Positions 20,780 through 28,647 of a stretch of DNA of 29,013 bases are shown piece by piece. Each line of letters begins with the position of its first letter. Positions within the stretch are counted from its first letter, which is position 1. Source of the DNA: JBFFXF01 sp041569895 (lineage in GTDB: Bacteria > Planctomycetota > UBA8108 > JACQVS01); assembly GCA_041569895.1 (NCBI GenBank), contig JBFFXF010000076.1, positions 1-29,013 of the forward strand. The letters are read 5' to 3'. The notes beneath the pieces were generated by a model, which searched no databases, was not told the DNA's origin, and was given only the letters and a program-made list of their open reading frames with translations. The position numbers and the translations under genes were made by a program.

Positions 20780-22975
20780 ATGCGGACGCACGTCCTCGCT
20801 GCCGGTCTCGCTGTCGCCGTCGTCGCTCTGGTCAGCGACTCTCCCGCCCGTGCCCAGGTGGCGCATCCCTCGAAGCTGGTGCTCGACGAGCCGATCCCGG
20901 TCGGTCCCGGGCAGACCGTCAGCGGTCGCGGCGCCCCGGACCGACCGGGGATCTACGTCGAGCTCTGGCGCAAGCCCGCCGGCACGGCGCGGGCCGAGTC
21001 GGTGGCCTCGGTCGCCGTCGAGGTCGGCAGCGGCGGCGCGTACTCCTTCGAGAACGTCGATGTCCGCGCCGGCGAGACCTACCACGTCACCCTGTCGCGC
21101 AGCTGGCACTTCGACACGCCCGGTGACGCCGAGGGCTGGCTGCTGCGACAGAACGACCTCTCGTCCTGGGAGGTCTCCGGCGGCGCGCTCCGGGTGACCA
21201 TCGACGACGTCGACGGCAGCTCGACGTGGGATCCCTGGTTCATGAACCTCTTCAGCTACGATCCCAGTGTCTATCGCGTCGTCGAGATCCGCATGCGCAA
21301 CCCGGCGCCGAACCCCGGGGCGACGACGCTGTTCGCGCTCTACTGGGGATGGGAGATCCCCGACGACGAGGTGCAGGCGTTCCACCTTAAGGACGTCCGC
21401 AAGGAGATGACCGAGTTCGAGACCTACTTCTTCCCGATGAACGCCGGGGAGCGGTGCATCTCGAGCGGTCAGGTGCTCGACGGGCTGTGGTTCTCGGAGT
21501 TCCGGCCGTGCGACACGTCTCCGGCGACGCCGCCGAACGCCCCCAACAACAGTCTGCGGATCGATCCCGTCAACGGTTTTCAGAGCCCCGAGCTCAACGG
21601 CGTCGTGTTCGAGGTCGACACCATCCGAATCCGCGAGGACTTCCGGTTCGACTTCGACATCGACGGCGATCGCAACGGCATCGCGTCGTTTCACAACATG
21701 CCGACGACCGATGTCGCCGGCGGCCTGCTGACGTACACGACCCCCGGGGACCCGTCGATCGATTTCGATCTCGGCGGGCCGACCTCCGAGTTCCTCGAGA
21801 CCGCCTACTTCTCGCGCTTCGCGATCGGTCTCCACAACCAGACCACCACCACCGAGAGCGGCGTCGCGGGCGTGCGGTTCGGCCCCGGGACGGAGGCGGT
21901 GCTCTCGGTGCCGCTCGGCGGTCGCCAGGACGTCTCGGCGCTCCTCGACTCGATCTCGGATCCGGTGGGCGCGTGGAGCGCGCAGACGAGAATCGACCTG
22001 CGCGGGTTCGCGCTCGTCCTCCCGGCACAGCCCTCCGACGGGACACCGGTGCGCGTCGACGCCATCGGCATCACCACCGAGGAGCCCTTCGGCCCGAGCG
22101 CTCCCGTGCGCATCGGCAACGCCCCGCCAATTGCCAGCGCGGAGTGCGAGGTGCTGCCGCCGCTGGCGGCGCAGGCGCGACTCCGCCTCGACGGGTCCGC
22201 CTCGAGCGATCCGGACGACGTGGTGAACGAGCTGGCGTTCGAGTGGCGCGTCGACGATCGCGTGGTCTGCGTGGGGACGTTCGACGAGTGCGCCGTCACC
22301 GAGGTGTCGGTCGAGTTCGGGACGCACACCGTGGCGCTGCGCGTCACGGACCCCGACGGCGCATTCGCGGAGGACTCGAAGAACGTCACCATCGATCAGG
22401 ACGCCCTGGCGTCGTTCTCGATCGAGAAGGCGAAGGTCAAGTGGGGCGAGTCACCGCGGACGATCAAGGTCGCGGGCGTGATCCAGCTCCCGCCCGGGCT
22501 CGACCCGATCGACCTCCGGCCGCTGGCGCGCATCGGCGCCGGGCTCGCGCTGACGGAGGTGCTGGCCCCGACGACGATCGAGTTCACCGTGCACGGCAAC
22601 GGCTCCAGGAAGTGGCGCTTTCGCGACGACAACGCGTCGGTGGGGATCGGCAAGTTCTCCATCGACTGGAAGCGCCCGGGGGACGACCTCGACGAAGATC
22701 TGGGTGACGGGGCCGACGAGGGCGAGGACGAGGACGACGTCGACGATGTCGGCTTCGATCTGCTGATCACCGACGACGTCGACGGCGTCGTCGGGCGCTA
22801 CCGTGCCGAGATCCACTTCGACGGCGACTTCCCCGCGGGCGCCGGCACCGAGCCGAGGACCCTCAGCCTGGACGTTGCCATCGGCGACCAGGGACTCGCC
22901 GGCGCCGACGTCGTCGGACCCGACGGTTTCGAAGTCACGGACGACAAGTGGAAGTTCGACAGCGACCTCGATTGA
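20780..22975 (+). CDS. Large secreted beta-sandwich/PKD-domain protein, copy 1 of 3
   Basis: The 731-aa product has a signal peptide (cleavage near ARA-QV, residue 25). A transthyretin-like start follows (GPGQTVSGRGAPDRPGIYVE, then YSFENVDVRAGETYHVTLSR). Two lectin-like beta-sandwich stretches come next: WHFDTPGDAEGW...VYRVVEIRMRNPAPNPGATT, and FDIDGDRNGIASF...YFSRFAIGL. A PKD-like domain (about 447-541) has RLRLDGSASSDPDD and FGTHTVALRVTDPDGA. The C-terminal part has a short acidic stretch (about 633-660, mostly Asp/Glu/Gly) and ends GVVGRYRAEIHFDGDFPAG...KFDSDLD. Compared with copies 2 and 3 it lacks about 90 residues between the FSIDWK and GRYRAEI motifs. AAGGAG lies 6 bases before the ATG. 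Function is unknown; an extracellular carbohydrate- or cation-binding role is inferred. Confidence 0.8.
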   Translation: MRTHVLAAGLAVAVVALVSDSPARAQVAHPSKLVLDEPIPVGPGQTVSGRGAPDRPGIYVELWRKPAGTARAESVASVAVEVGSGGAYSFENVDVRAGETYHVTLSRSWHFDTPGDAEGWLLRQNDLSSWEVSGGALRVTIDDVDGSSTWDPWFMNLFSYDPSVYRVVEIRMRNPAPNPGATTLFALYWGWEIPDDEVQAFHLKDVRKEMTEFETYFFPMNAGERCISSGQVLDGLWFSEFRPCDTSPATPPNAPNNSLRIDPVNGFQSPELNGVVFEVDTIRIREDFRFDFDIDGDRNGIASFHNMPTTDVAGGLLTYTTPGDPSIDFDLGGPTSEFLETAYFSRFAIGLHNQTTTTESGVAGVRFGPGTEAVLSVPLGGRQDVSALLDSISDPVGAWSAQTRIDLRGFALVLPAQPSDGTPVRVDAIGITTEEPFGPSAPVRIGNAPPIASAECEVLPPLAAQARLRLDGSASSDPDDVVNELAFEWRVDDRVVCVGTFDECAVTEVSVEFGTHTVALRVTDPDGAFAEDSKNVTIDQDALASFSIEKAKVKWGESPRTIKVAGVIQLPPGLDPIDLRPLARIGAGLALTEVLAPTTIEFTVHGNGSRKWRFRDDNASVGIGKFSIDWKRPGDDLDEDLGDGADEGEDEDDVDDVGFDLLITDDVDGVVGRYRAEIHFDGDFPAGAGTEPRTLSLDVAIGDQGLAGADVVGPDGFEVTDDKWKFDSDLD

Positions 22976-22982
22976 ACGGACC

Positions 22983-23016
22983 GGCGAGCGGGGGGAGCGT
23001 GGTGACTCCCCTCGCC
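22983..23016 (+). terminator. Hairpin after copy 1
   Basis: GGCGA(22983-22987)/TCGCC(23012-23016) and GGGGAG(22992-22997)/CTCCCC(23006-23011) form a bulged 11-bp stem 7 bases past the copy 1 stop. No T-run follows, so it may protect the mRNA end rather than terminate. Confidence 0.4.
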
Positions 23017-23129
23017 CGCCGTCGCCGCATCCTCCTCGCCTCCCTCATCCCACTCTGAGCGCGGTTCCTGCCCTCCGGGCTTTCCCGTCTCGCGATCCGC
23101 TCACACGACCCGGGATCGCGGTCCGCCGA

Positions 23130-23172
23130 TTGGCCGAGACGGCGTGTGTGTTGTACTCTTCATTACCGGAAC
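23130..23172 (+). promoter_or_regulatory. Conserved upstream block of copy 2
   Basis: TTGGCC (23130-23135), an 18-base spacer, then TACTCT (23154-23159) and ATTACCGGAAC. The same arrangement with the same spacing stands before copy 3 (26108-26149). The boxes are weak matches to -35/-10, but conservation between otherwise diverged intergenic regions supports function. The GGAAC could also be an ECF-type -35. Confidence 0.5.
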
Positions 23173-23270
23173 GTGGACCCCGGAGAGCTCGCACCCCCCA
23201 TGTGAGAAATCCGGGTCGGGGGCGATACGGGTCAAAACACCACCAGGAAGCCAGGTCAGAGGAGTCCCCC

Positions 23271-25967
23271 GTGGGCAAGATCTCCCTCCCCGCCCTCGTT
23301 CCAGCTCTCGTTCTCGCTGTATTCCAACTGTCCACCATCGAGGCGCAGGTCCCGCTCGCCGGGCACGCGTCGCGGCTCGAGCTCGACCCGCCGATACGCG
23401 TCGGACCGGGACAGACCCTGATCGGTCGGGGCGCGCCGGTCCGGGAGGGAGTCTACGTCGAGCTCTGGCGAGTTCCGCCGGGCTCCGTGCAGGCCGAGTC
23501 GATCGCGTGCGTCGCGGTCGACGTCAGCCGCGGTGGCGACTTCTTCTTCGACAACGTGGATGTCGCGAGCGGCGAGTCGTACTACGTCACGCTCTCCAGG
23601 AGCTTCCATTTCGATGTCCCGGGTGACGACGAGGGCTGGCTGCAGAGAGCAAACGACCTCTCCGCGTGGGAGGTCTCGGACGGCACCCTGAAGCTCACGG
23701 TCGACGACGTCGACAACAACCGGTCGTGGGATCCGTTCATCACCAACCTCTTCACCTACGACACGAGCGTCTACCGGGTGGTCGAGATCCGCATGCGGAA
23801 CCCCGCGCCGAATCCCGGTGCGACGACTCTCTTCGCGCTCTTCTGGAGCTGGAGCGAGCCGAACGACCGGATGCAGGCCTTCCACCTGAAGGACATCCCC
23901 GAGCAGATGGTCGACTTCGAGACCTTTCTCTTCCCGATGAACGCCGGGGAGCGGTGCATCTCGAGCGGGCAGGTGAGCAACGGACTGTGGTTCTCGGAGT
24001 TCCGTCCGTGCGACGGGTCGCCGGCGGTCGCGCCGAACGCTCCGAATAACGCGCTGCGGATCGATCCGATCAACGCCTTCAACGACCCGTCGCTCAACGG
24101 CGTGGTGGTCGAGATCGATACCATCCGCCTGCGCGAGGACTACCGCTTCGACTTCAACGTCGACGGCGACCCGACCGGAATCGCCTCGTTCAACGGCATC
24201 AACCCCGACGTCACGCTCTCCGGGGGGTTCCTGACGTACACGTCGCCGGGCGATCCGACCTTCGGATTCGACTTCGGCGGGCCGAATCTGGAGTTCTTCG
24301 ACAGCAGCTACTTCTCGCGTTTCGTGGTCGGCCTCGACAACCAGACGCTGACGACGGAGACGAGCTCCGCCGGCGTCCGCTTCGGGACCGGCAACGAGGC
24401 GCTCTTCTCGGTGCCGCTCGCGGGCCGCCAGGACCTCTCCGCGCTGTTCGACACGATGACACTTCCCGCCGGGGCGTGGAGCGCGGCCGTCGACGTGGAT
24501 CTCCAGGGGCTCGAGCTCGTGCTTCCCGAGCAGCCGTCCGACGGGACGCCGGTGCGCCTCGATTACATCGGCCTGACGACCGCCGACCCGTTCGGGCCGA
24601 GCGAGGCCGTGCGCGCGGGCAACGTCCCGCCGGTCGCGATCGCGGTGTGCGAGGAGCTCGCGCCGGTCGGTGGTCAGGCTCGGTTGCTGCTCAACGGGTC
24701 GGACTCCCGCGATCTGGACAACGAGCCACTGACGTTCGAGTGGATCATCGACGGCGCCGTCGTCTGTCAGGGGACGCGCGAGGAGTGCGCCATCATCGAG
24801 GCGTCGCTCGACTTCGGAACGCACATCGTCGAGCTGCGTGTGACCGATCCGCGAGGGGCGATCGGCGAGACCTCGAAGACGGTGACGCTCGAGCCGGGAT
24901 TGCTGTCGTTGCTATCGATCGAGGAGGCGGAGATCGACTGGGAAGACAGGCCGTATACGATCGAGGTCTCGGGCGAGATCGGGCTTCCGCCCGGCTTCAG
25001 CTCGACCGAGGTGACGCCGATCGCCGTCCTCAGCGCCGACGTGGCGCTCTCCGAGGTGCTGCCGCCGACGGAGGTCGCGTTCACGGTTCACGGCACCGGT
25101 CCGGACCAGAGGTGGCGGTTTCGCGACGGGGTGTTCGGCGGCCGTGACCATGACGACGATGATGATGACGACGACGGTGACGACGACGGTGATGACGACG
25201 ATGACGGCGACGATGACGACGACGACGATTGGCGTCGTCGGGATGCGCATCGTCATGGGCAGGGACATCGGCGCGGGCATGGGCATGCATATGGTTATCA
25301 TCACGGCCATCATCATGGCGACGATGATGACGACGACGATGACGACGACGAGAGCCACGGTCGGTTCGTCGGACTGCGCAAGTTCGACATCGACTGGAAG
25401 GGAGCCAGGTACCGACTGCAAGACAGGAAACTGCCGTTCTCGCTTCGATCCCGGGTCATCACGAGCACCGAGACCGTCCTCTCGATGAAGCTCAAACCGC
25501 GGAAGATCTGTGGGCCGTTCACCATCGACTTCGGCGGTCTGACGATGGTCGATGTCGGTGTCGACGGCAGCGTCACGGCCGATCCCACGGTCGATGTGGC
25601 GGTCGAGAGACGCGGCCGCAAGGTGACGCTCACGCTGCCGTTCCCACTCCTGGCCGCCACCGTGATCGTCGTGAGCGGGAGCGTCGACCGGACGATCGTG
25701 GTCGGGGACGATCTCAGGGAGTCGATCGGCCGGTTCCGCGGCGAGATCCGCTTCGACGGCGACTTCCCCGCCGGCGCCCGGACCGTCCCCCGGACCCTGG
25801 GTCTCCAGGTATCGATCGGCGACCAGGGGTTCTTCGGCTCCGACCGGGTCGAGCCGGACGAGTTCGAGGTCGACGACGACGAGTGGGAGCTGGAGTCGGA
25901 GACCGATTCGAGAAGGGACCGCCGGCGGACCCACCGTCGGAAGGTCCGGTCGGACGACTTCGATTGA
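23271..25967 (+). CDS. Large secreted beta-sandwich/PKD protein with Asp/His-rich insert, copy 2 of 3
   Basis: The 898-aa product has the same order of domains as copy 1: signal peptide ending IEAQ, IYVELWR-type domain (GVYVELWRVPPG), two lectin-like stretches (FHFDVPGDDEGW; FNVDGDPTGIASF), and a PKD-like domain (about 451-541, RLLLNGSDSRDLDNEPLTFEW). The insert at about 623-696 is striking: long Asp runs broken by Gly, then RHGQGHRRGHGHAYGYHHG, then more Asp. A domain of about 130 residues follows (ETVLSMKLKP...TLTLPFPLL...VDRTIVVGDDLRESIGRFRGE). The end is basic (RRDRRRTHRRKVRSDDFD). The GTG start at 23271 has AGAGGAG 6 bases before it, and copy 3 is arranged identically. The upstream open frame from 22803 is not homologous and is excluded. 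Confidence 0.8.
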   Translation: MGKISLPALVPALVLAVFQLSTIEAQVPLAGHASRLELDPPIRVGPGQTLIGRGAPVREGVYVELWRVPPGSVQAESIACVAVDVSRGGDFFFDNVDVASGESYYVTLSRSFHFDVPGDDEGWLQRANDLSAWEVSDGTLKLTVDDVDNNRSWDPFITNLFTYDTSVYRVVEIRMRNPAPNPGATTLFALFWSWSEPNDRMQAFHLKDIPEQMVDFETFLFPMNAGERCISSGQVSNGLWFSEFRPCDGSPAVAPNAPNNALRIDPINAFNDPSLNGVVVEIDTIRLREDYRFDFNVDGDPTGIASFNGINPDVTLSGGFLTYTSPGDPTFGFDFGGPNLEFFDSSYFSRFVVGLDNQTLTTETSSAGVRFGTGNEALFSVPLAGRQDLSALFDTMTLPAGAWSAAVDVDLQGLELVLPEQPSDGTPVRLDYIGLTTADPFGPSEAVRAGNVPPVAIAVCEELAPVGGQARLLLNGSDSRDLDNEPLTFEWIIDGAVVCQGTREECAIIEASLDFGTHIVELRVTDPRGAIGETSKTVTLEPGLLSLLSIEEAEIDWEDRPYTIEVSGEIGLPPGFSSTEVTPIAVLSADVALSEVLPPTEVAFTVHGTGPDQRWRFRDGVFGGRDHDDDDDDDDGDDDGDDDDDGDDDDDDDWRRRDAHRHGQGHRRGHGHAYGYHHGHHHGDDDDDDDDDDESHGRFVGLRKFDIDWKGARYRLQDRKLPFSLRSRVITSTETVLSMKLKPRKICGPFTIDFGGLTMVDVGVDGSVTADPTVDVAVERRGRKVTLTLPFPLLAATVIVVSGSVDRTIVVGDDLRESIGRFRGEIRFDGDFPAGARTVPRTLGLQVSIGDQGFFGSDRVEPDEFEVDDDEWELESETDSRRDRRRTHRRKVRSDDFD
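25143..25358 (+). repeat. GAY triplet microsatellite coding for the Asp-rich insert of copy 2
   Basis: Two tracts of GAC/GAT codons with interspersed GGT/GGC (about 25148-25230 and 25317-25351) flank a His/Gly-rich stretch with repeated CAT-GGN units (25246-25318). Mixed GAC and GAT codons show it is not a pure recent slippage product. The repeats sit in frame inside the gene. Confidence 0.85.
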
Positions 25968-25974
25968 ATCTGGG

Positions 25975-26019
25975 CGAGGCGGGCGAGGGAGCTCAAATCA
26001 TCCCCACTCGCTCGCCTCG
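25975..26019 (+). terminator. Long hairpin after copy 2
   Basis: CGAGGCGGGCGAG (25975-25987) pairs with CTCGCTCGCCTCG (26007-26019) over 13 positions with one G-U, around a 19-nt loop, 8 bases past the stop. No T-run follows. Together with the hairpin after copy 1 it suggests each paralogue carries its own 3' structure. Confidence 0.45.
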
Positions 26020-26107
26020 AGGGTACCTCTCTCGATCGATCCTGCATCCTGCGCAGAATCGGTATACCGCTTCTTGACACATTTGGTGCGCTCTGCGGCC
26101 GGCTCCA

Positions 26108-26149
26108 TTGGCCGGGACATCGCGAGTATTGTATCTTTATTACCGGAAT
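26108..26149 (+). promoter_or_regulatory. Conserved upstream block of copy 3
   Basis: TTGGCC (26108-26113), 18 bases, TATCTT (26132-26137), then ATTACCGGAATGTG, matching the block before copy 2. The predicted start lies about 65 bases before the GTG. A separate TTGACA (26074-26079) has no matching -10. Confidence 0.5.
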
Positions 26150-26208
26150 GTGTAGGGCTCATCCACCAGCGCCCACCAGAAGCCCTCGAGAGGAGAGAGG
26201 AGAATCCC

Positions 26209-28647
26209 GTGGGAAAGATCCATCTTTCCGCCCTCGTTCTCGCCTTCTTCCAGTTTTCCGTTGCCCACGCCCAGGTCCCGGTCGCCGGGCACTCCTCGAA
26301 ACTCGTGCTCGATGAGCCGATCCAGGTCGGTCCGGGGCAGACCCTGAGCGGACGCGGCGCACCGGTCCGCCGGGGAGTCTACGTCGAGCTCTGGCGGGTT
26401 CCGCCCGGCTCGGTCCAGGCCGAGTCGGTCTCGTGCGTCGAGGTCGACGTCAGCCGCGGTGGCGACTTCTTCTTCCACAACGTGGATGTCGCCAGCGGCG
26501 AGTCCTACTACGTCACGCTCTCCAGGAGCTGGCACTTCGACACTCCCGGTGACCACGAGGGGTGGGTTCAGAGGCAGAACGATCTCTCCTCCTGGGAGGT
26601 CTCCGGCGGCACGCTGAAGCTCACCGTGGACGATGTCAATGGAGACAGAATCTGGGACCCCTTCATCGTCAATCTCTTCACCCACGATACGAGCATCTAC
26701 CGGGTGGTCGAGATCCGCATGCGCAACCCGGCGCCGAACCCCGGCGCGACGACTCTGGTCGCGCTCTTCTGGAGCTGGAGCGAGCCGAACGACCAGATGC
26801 AGGCCTACCGCCTCAAGGACATTCCCAAGGCGATGATCGACTTCGAGACCTTCCTCTTCCCGATGAACGTCGGGGAGAGGTGCCTCTCGAACGGGGAGGT
26901 GAGCGATGGGCTGTGGTTCTCGGAGTACCGTCCGTGCGACGGGTCTCCGGCGGCGCCGAACGCTCCGAACAACGCGCTGCGGATCGATCCGATCAACGGA
27001 TTCCAGAGCCCGGAGCTCGCCGGCATCGTGGTCGAGATCGACTCCATCCGCCTGCGCGAGGACTACCGTCTCGACTTCCACACCGACGGCGATCCCACCG
27101 GGATCGCGTCGTTCAACGCGATCGAACCGAGCGTCACGCTCGCCGGCGGATTCCTCACCTATACGTCGCCCGGTGATCCTTCGCTCGGATTCGACTTCGG
27201 GGGCCCGAACACGGAATACTTCGAGACCGGTTACTTCTCGCGGTTCCTGATCGGCTTCGACAACCAGACCCTGACGACGGAGACCGGCTCGGCCGGTCTC
27301 CGCTTCGGCGGCGGCACCGAGGCGCTTTTCCCGGTATCACTCGGCGGCCGGCAGGACCTCTCCGCGCTGTTCGATTCGATGACCGATCCGACTGGTGCGT
27401 GGAGCGCCGCGTCCGGTGTGGATCTCCAGGGGCTCGAGCTCCTACTTCCGGAACAGCCCTCCGACGGAACGCCGGTGCGTCTCGACTACATCGGGCTGAC
27501 CACCGCCGAGCCGTTCGGCCCGAGTGAAGTGGTGCGCGCCGCGAACGTCGCCCCCGTCGCGATCGCCGTGTGTGAGGCGCTCGCGCCCGTTGGAGGCCAG
27601 GCGCGACTTCGCCTGGACGGGTCGGAATCCCACGACCTCGATGGGGATCCTCTGACGTTCCAGTGGCGCATCGACGGCAGCGTGGTCTGCGGGGGGCCGC
27701 GCGAGGAGTGCGCCGCCATCGAGGTGTCGCTCGACTTCGGAACGCACACCGTGGAGTTGCGCGTGACCGATCCCGAGGGAGCGTTCGGGGAGGCCTCGAA
27801 GACCGTCACATTCGAGCCGGGGGCGCTGGCTACCCTCTCGATCGAGGACGCCGAGGTCGACTGGGGGGACGTGCCACATACCCTGGAGGTGTCGGGCGAG
27901 ATCGGGCTGCCGCCCGGACTCGACTCGACCGAGGTGACGCCGATCGCCACCATCAGCGCCGACGTGGCGCTGTTGGAGGTGCTGCCGCCGACCGACGTCA
28001 CGTTCACGGTCCACGGGGCCGGGCCGAAGAAGAGGTGGCGGTTCCGTGACGAAAGGTACCGTGACGGTGACGATGACGATGGCGGCTGGACCGGGGGATA
28101 CCTCGGCCTCCGCAAGTTCGACATCGACTGGAAGGGAGCCAGGTATCGTCTCAAGGACGAGAGTCTGCCGTTCTCACTCCGGTCCCGGGTCATCACGAGC
28201 TCCGAGACCGTGCTGTCGATGAAGCTCAAGCCGAAGAGGATGGACGGGCCGTTCACGATCGACTTCGGAGGCCTGGCCTCGGTGGACGTCGGTCTCGACG
28301 GCAGCATCACGGCCAGTCCCACGGTCGGCGTCGATATCGAGAAGCCCGGCCGGAAGGCGACCATCACGCTGCCGTTTCCCCTTCTTGTGACGACCGTGAT
28401 CACCGTGACCGGAAGCGTGGATCGAGTGATCCTCGTCGCCGACGACCTCAGGGAGTCGATCGGGCGGTTCCGTGGCGAGATCCACTTCGACGGCGACTTC
28501 CCCGACCGCGCGCAGACCACCCCCCGGACCCTGGGTCTCCAGGTGTCCATCGGCGACCAGGGGCTTTTCGGCTCCGACACGGTCGGGCCGGACGAGCTCA
28601 CGGTCGACGACGACGAGTGGGAGCTCGAAAGAGACGACGACGATTGA
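26209..28647 (+). CDS. Large secreted beta-sandwich/PKD protein, copy 3 of 3
   Basis: The 812-aa product is closest to copy 2. It has a signal peptide ending AHAQ, then GPGQTLSGRGAPVRRGVYVE, YYVTLSRSWHFDTPGDHEGW, RVVEIRMRNPAPNPGATTLV, FHTDGDPTGIASF and YFSRFLIGFDNQTLTTETGS. The PKD-like domain (about 446-540) has RLRLDGSESHDLDGDPLTFQW. The C-terminal domain shares RKFDIDWKGARYRLK and the ETVLSMKLKP...LRESIGRFRGE region with copy 2. Where copy 2 has its Asp/His insert there is only RDGDDDDGGWTGGY. It ends ERDDDD. The GTG start at 26209 has AGAGGAG 6 bases before it; the signal peptide begins there, so the longer frame from 26074 is rejected. Function is unknown; no sortase or PEP-CTERM signal is visible. 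Confidence 0.8.
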   Translation: MGKIHLSALVLAFFQFSVAHAQVPVAGHSSKLVLDEPIQVGPGQTLSGRGAPVRRGVYVELWRVPPGSVQAESVSCVEVDVSRGGDFFFHNVDVASGESYYVTLSRSWHFDTPGDHEGWVQRQNDLSSWEVSGGTLKLTVDDVNGDRIWDPFIVNLFTHDTSIYRVVEIRMRNPAPNPGATTLVALFWSWSEPNDQMQAYRLKDIPKAMIDFETFLFPMNVGERCLSNGEVSDGLWFSEYRPCDGSPAAPNAPNNALRIDPINGFQSPELAGIVVEIDSIRLREDYRLDFHTDGDPTGIASFNAIEPSVTLAGGFLTYTSPGDPSLGFDFGGPNTEYFETGYFSRFLIGFDNQTLTTETGSAGLRFGGGTEALFPVSLGGRQDLSALFDSMTDPTGAWSAASGVDLQGLELLLPEQPSDGTPVRLDYIGLTTAEPFGPSEVVRAANVAPVAIAVCEALAPVGGQARLRLDGSESHDLDGDPLTFQWRIDGSVVCGGPREECAAIEVSLDFGTHTVELRVTDPEGAFGEASKTVTFEPGALATLSIEDAEVDWGDVPHTLEVSGEIGLPPGLDSTEVTPIATISADVALLEVLPPTDVTFTVHGAGPKKRWRFRDERYRDGDDDDGGWTGGYLGLRKFDIDWKGARYRLKDESLPFSLRSRVITSSETVLSMKLKPKRMDGPFTIDFGGLASVDVGLDGSITASPTVGVDIEKPGRKATITLPFPLLVTTVITVTGSVDRVILVADDLRESIGRFRGEIHFDGDFPDRAQTTPRTLGLQVSIGDQGLFGSDTVGPDELTVDDDEWELERDDDD

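Noticed and set aside
22803..23270. Upstream extension of copy 2
   Set aside because: It overlaps the end of copy 1 in another frame and has no similarity to copies 1 or 3. The signal peptide begins at GTG 23271.
25143..25358. CRISPR-like or minisatellite array
   Set aside because: The repeat is a codon triplet in frame with a long gene, without direct repeats of 20-40 bases or unique spacers.
24912..25934. Minus-strand frame with a long Val/Ile/Met-rich stretch that looks like membrane helices
   Set aside because: The hydrophobic stretch is simply the complement of the GAY (Asp) repeat of copy 2 (GTC/ATC codons).
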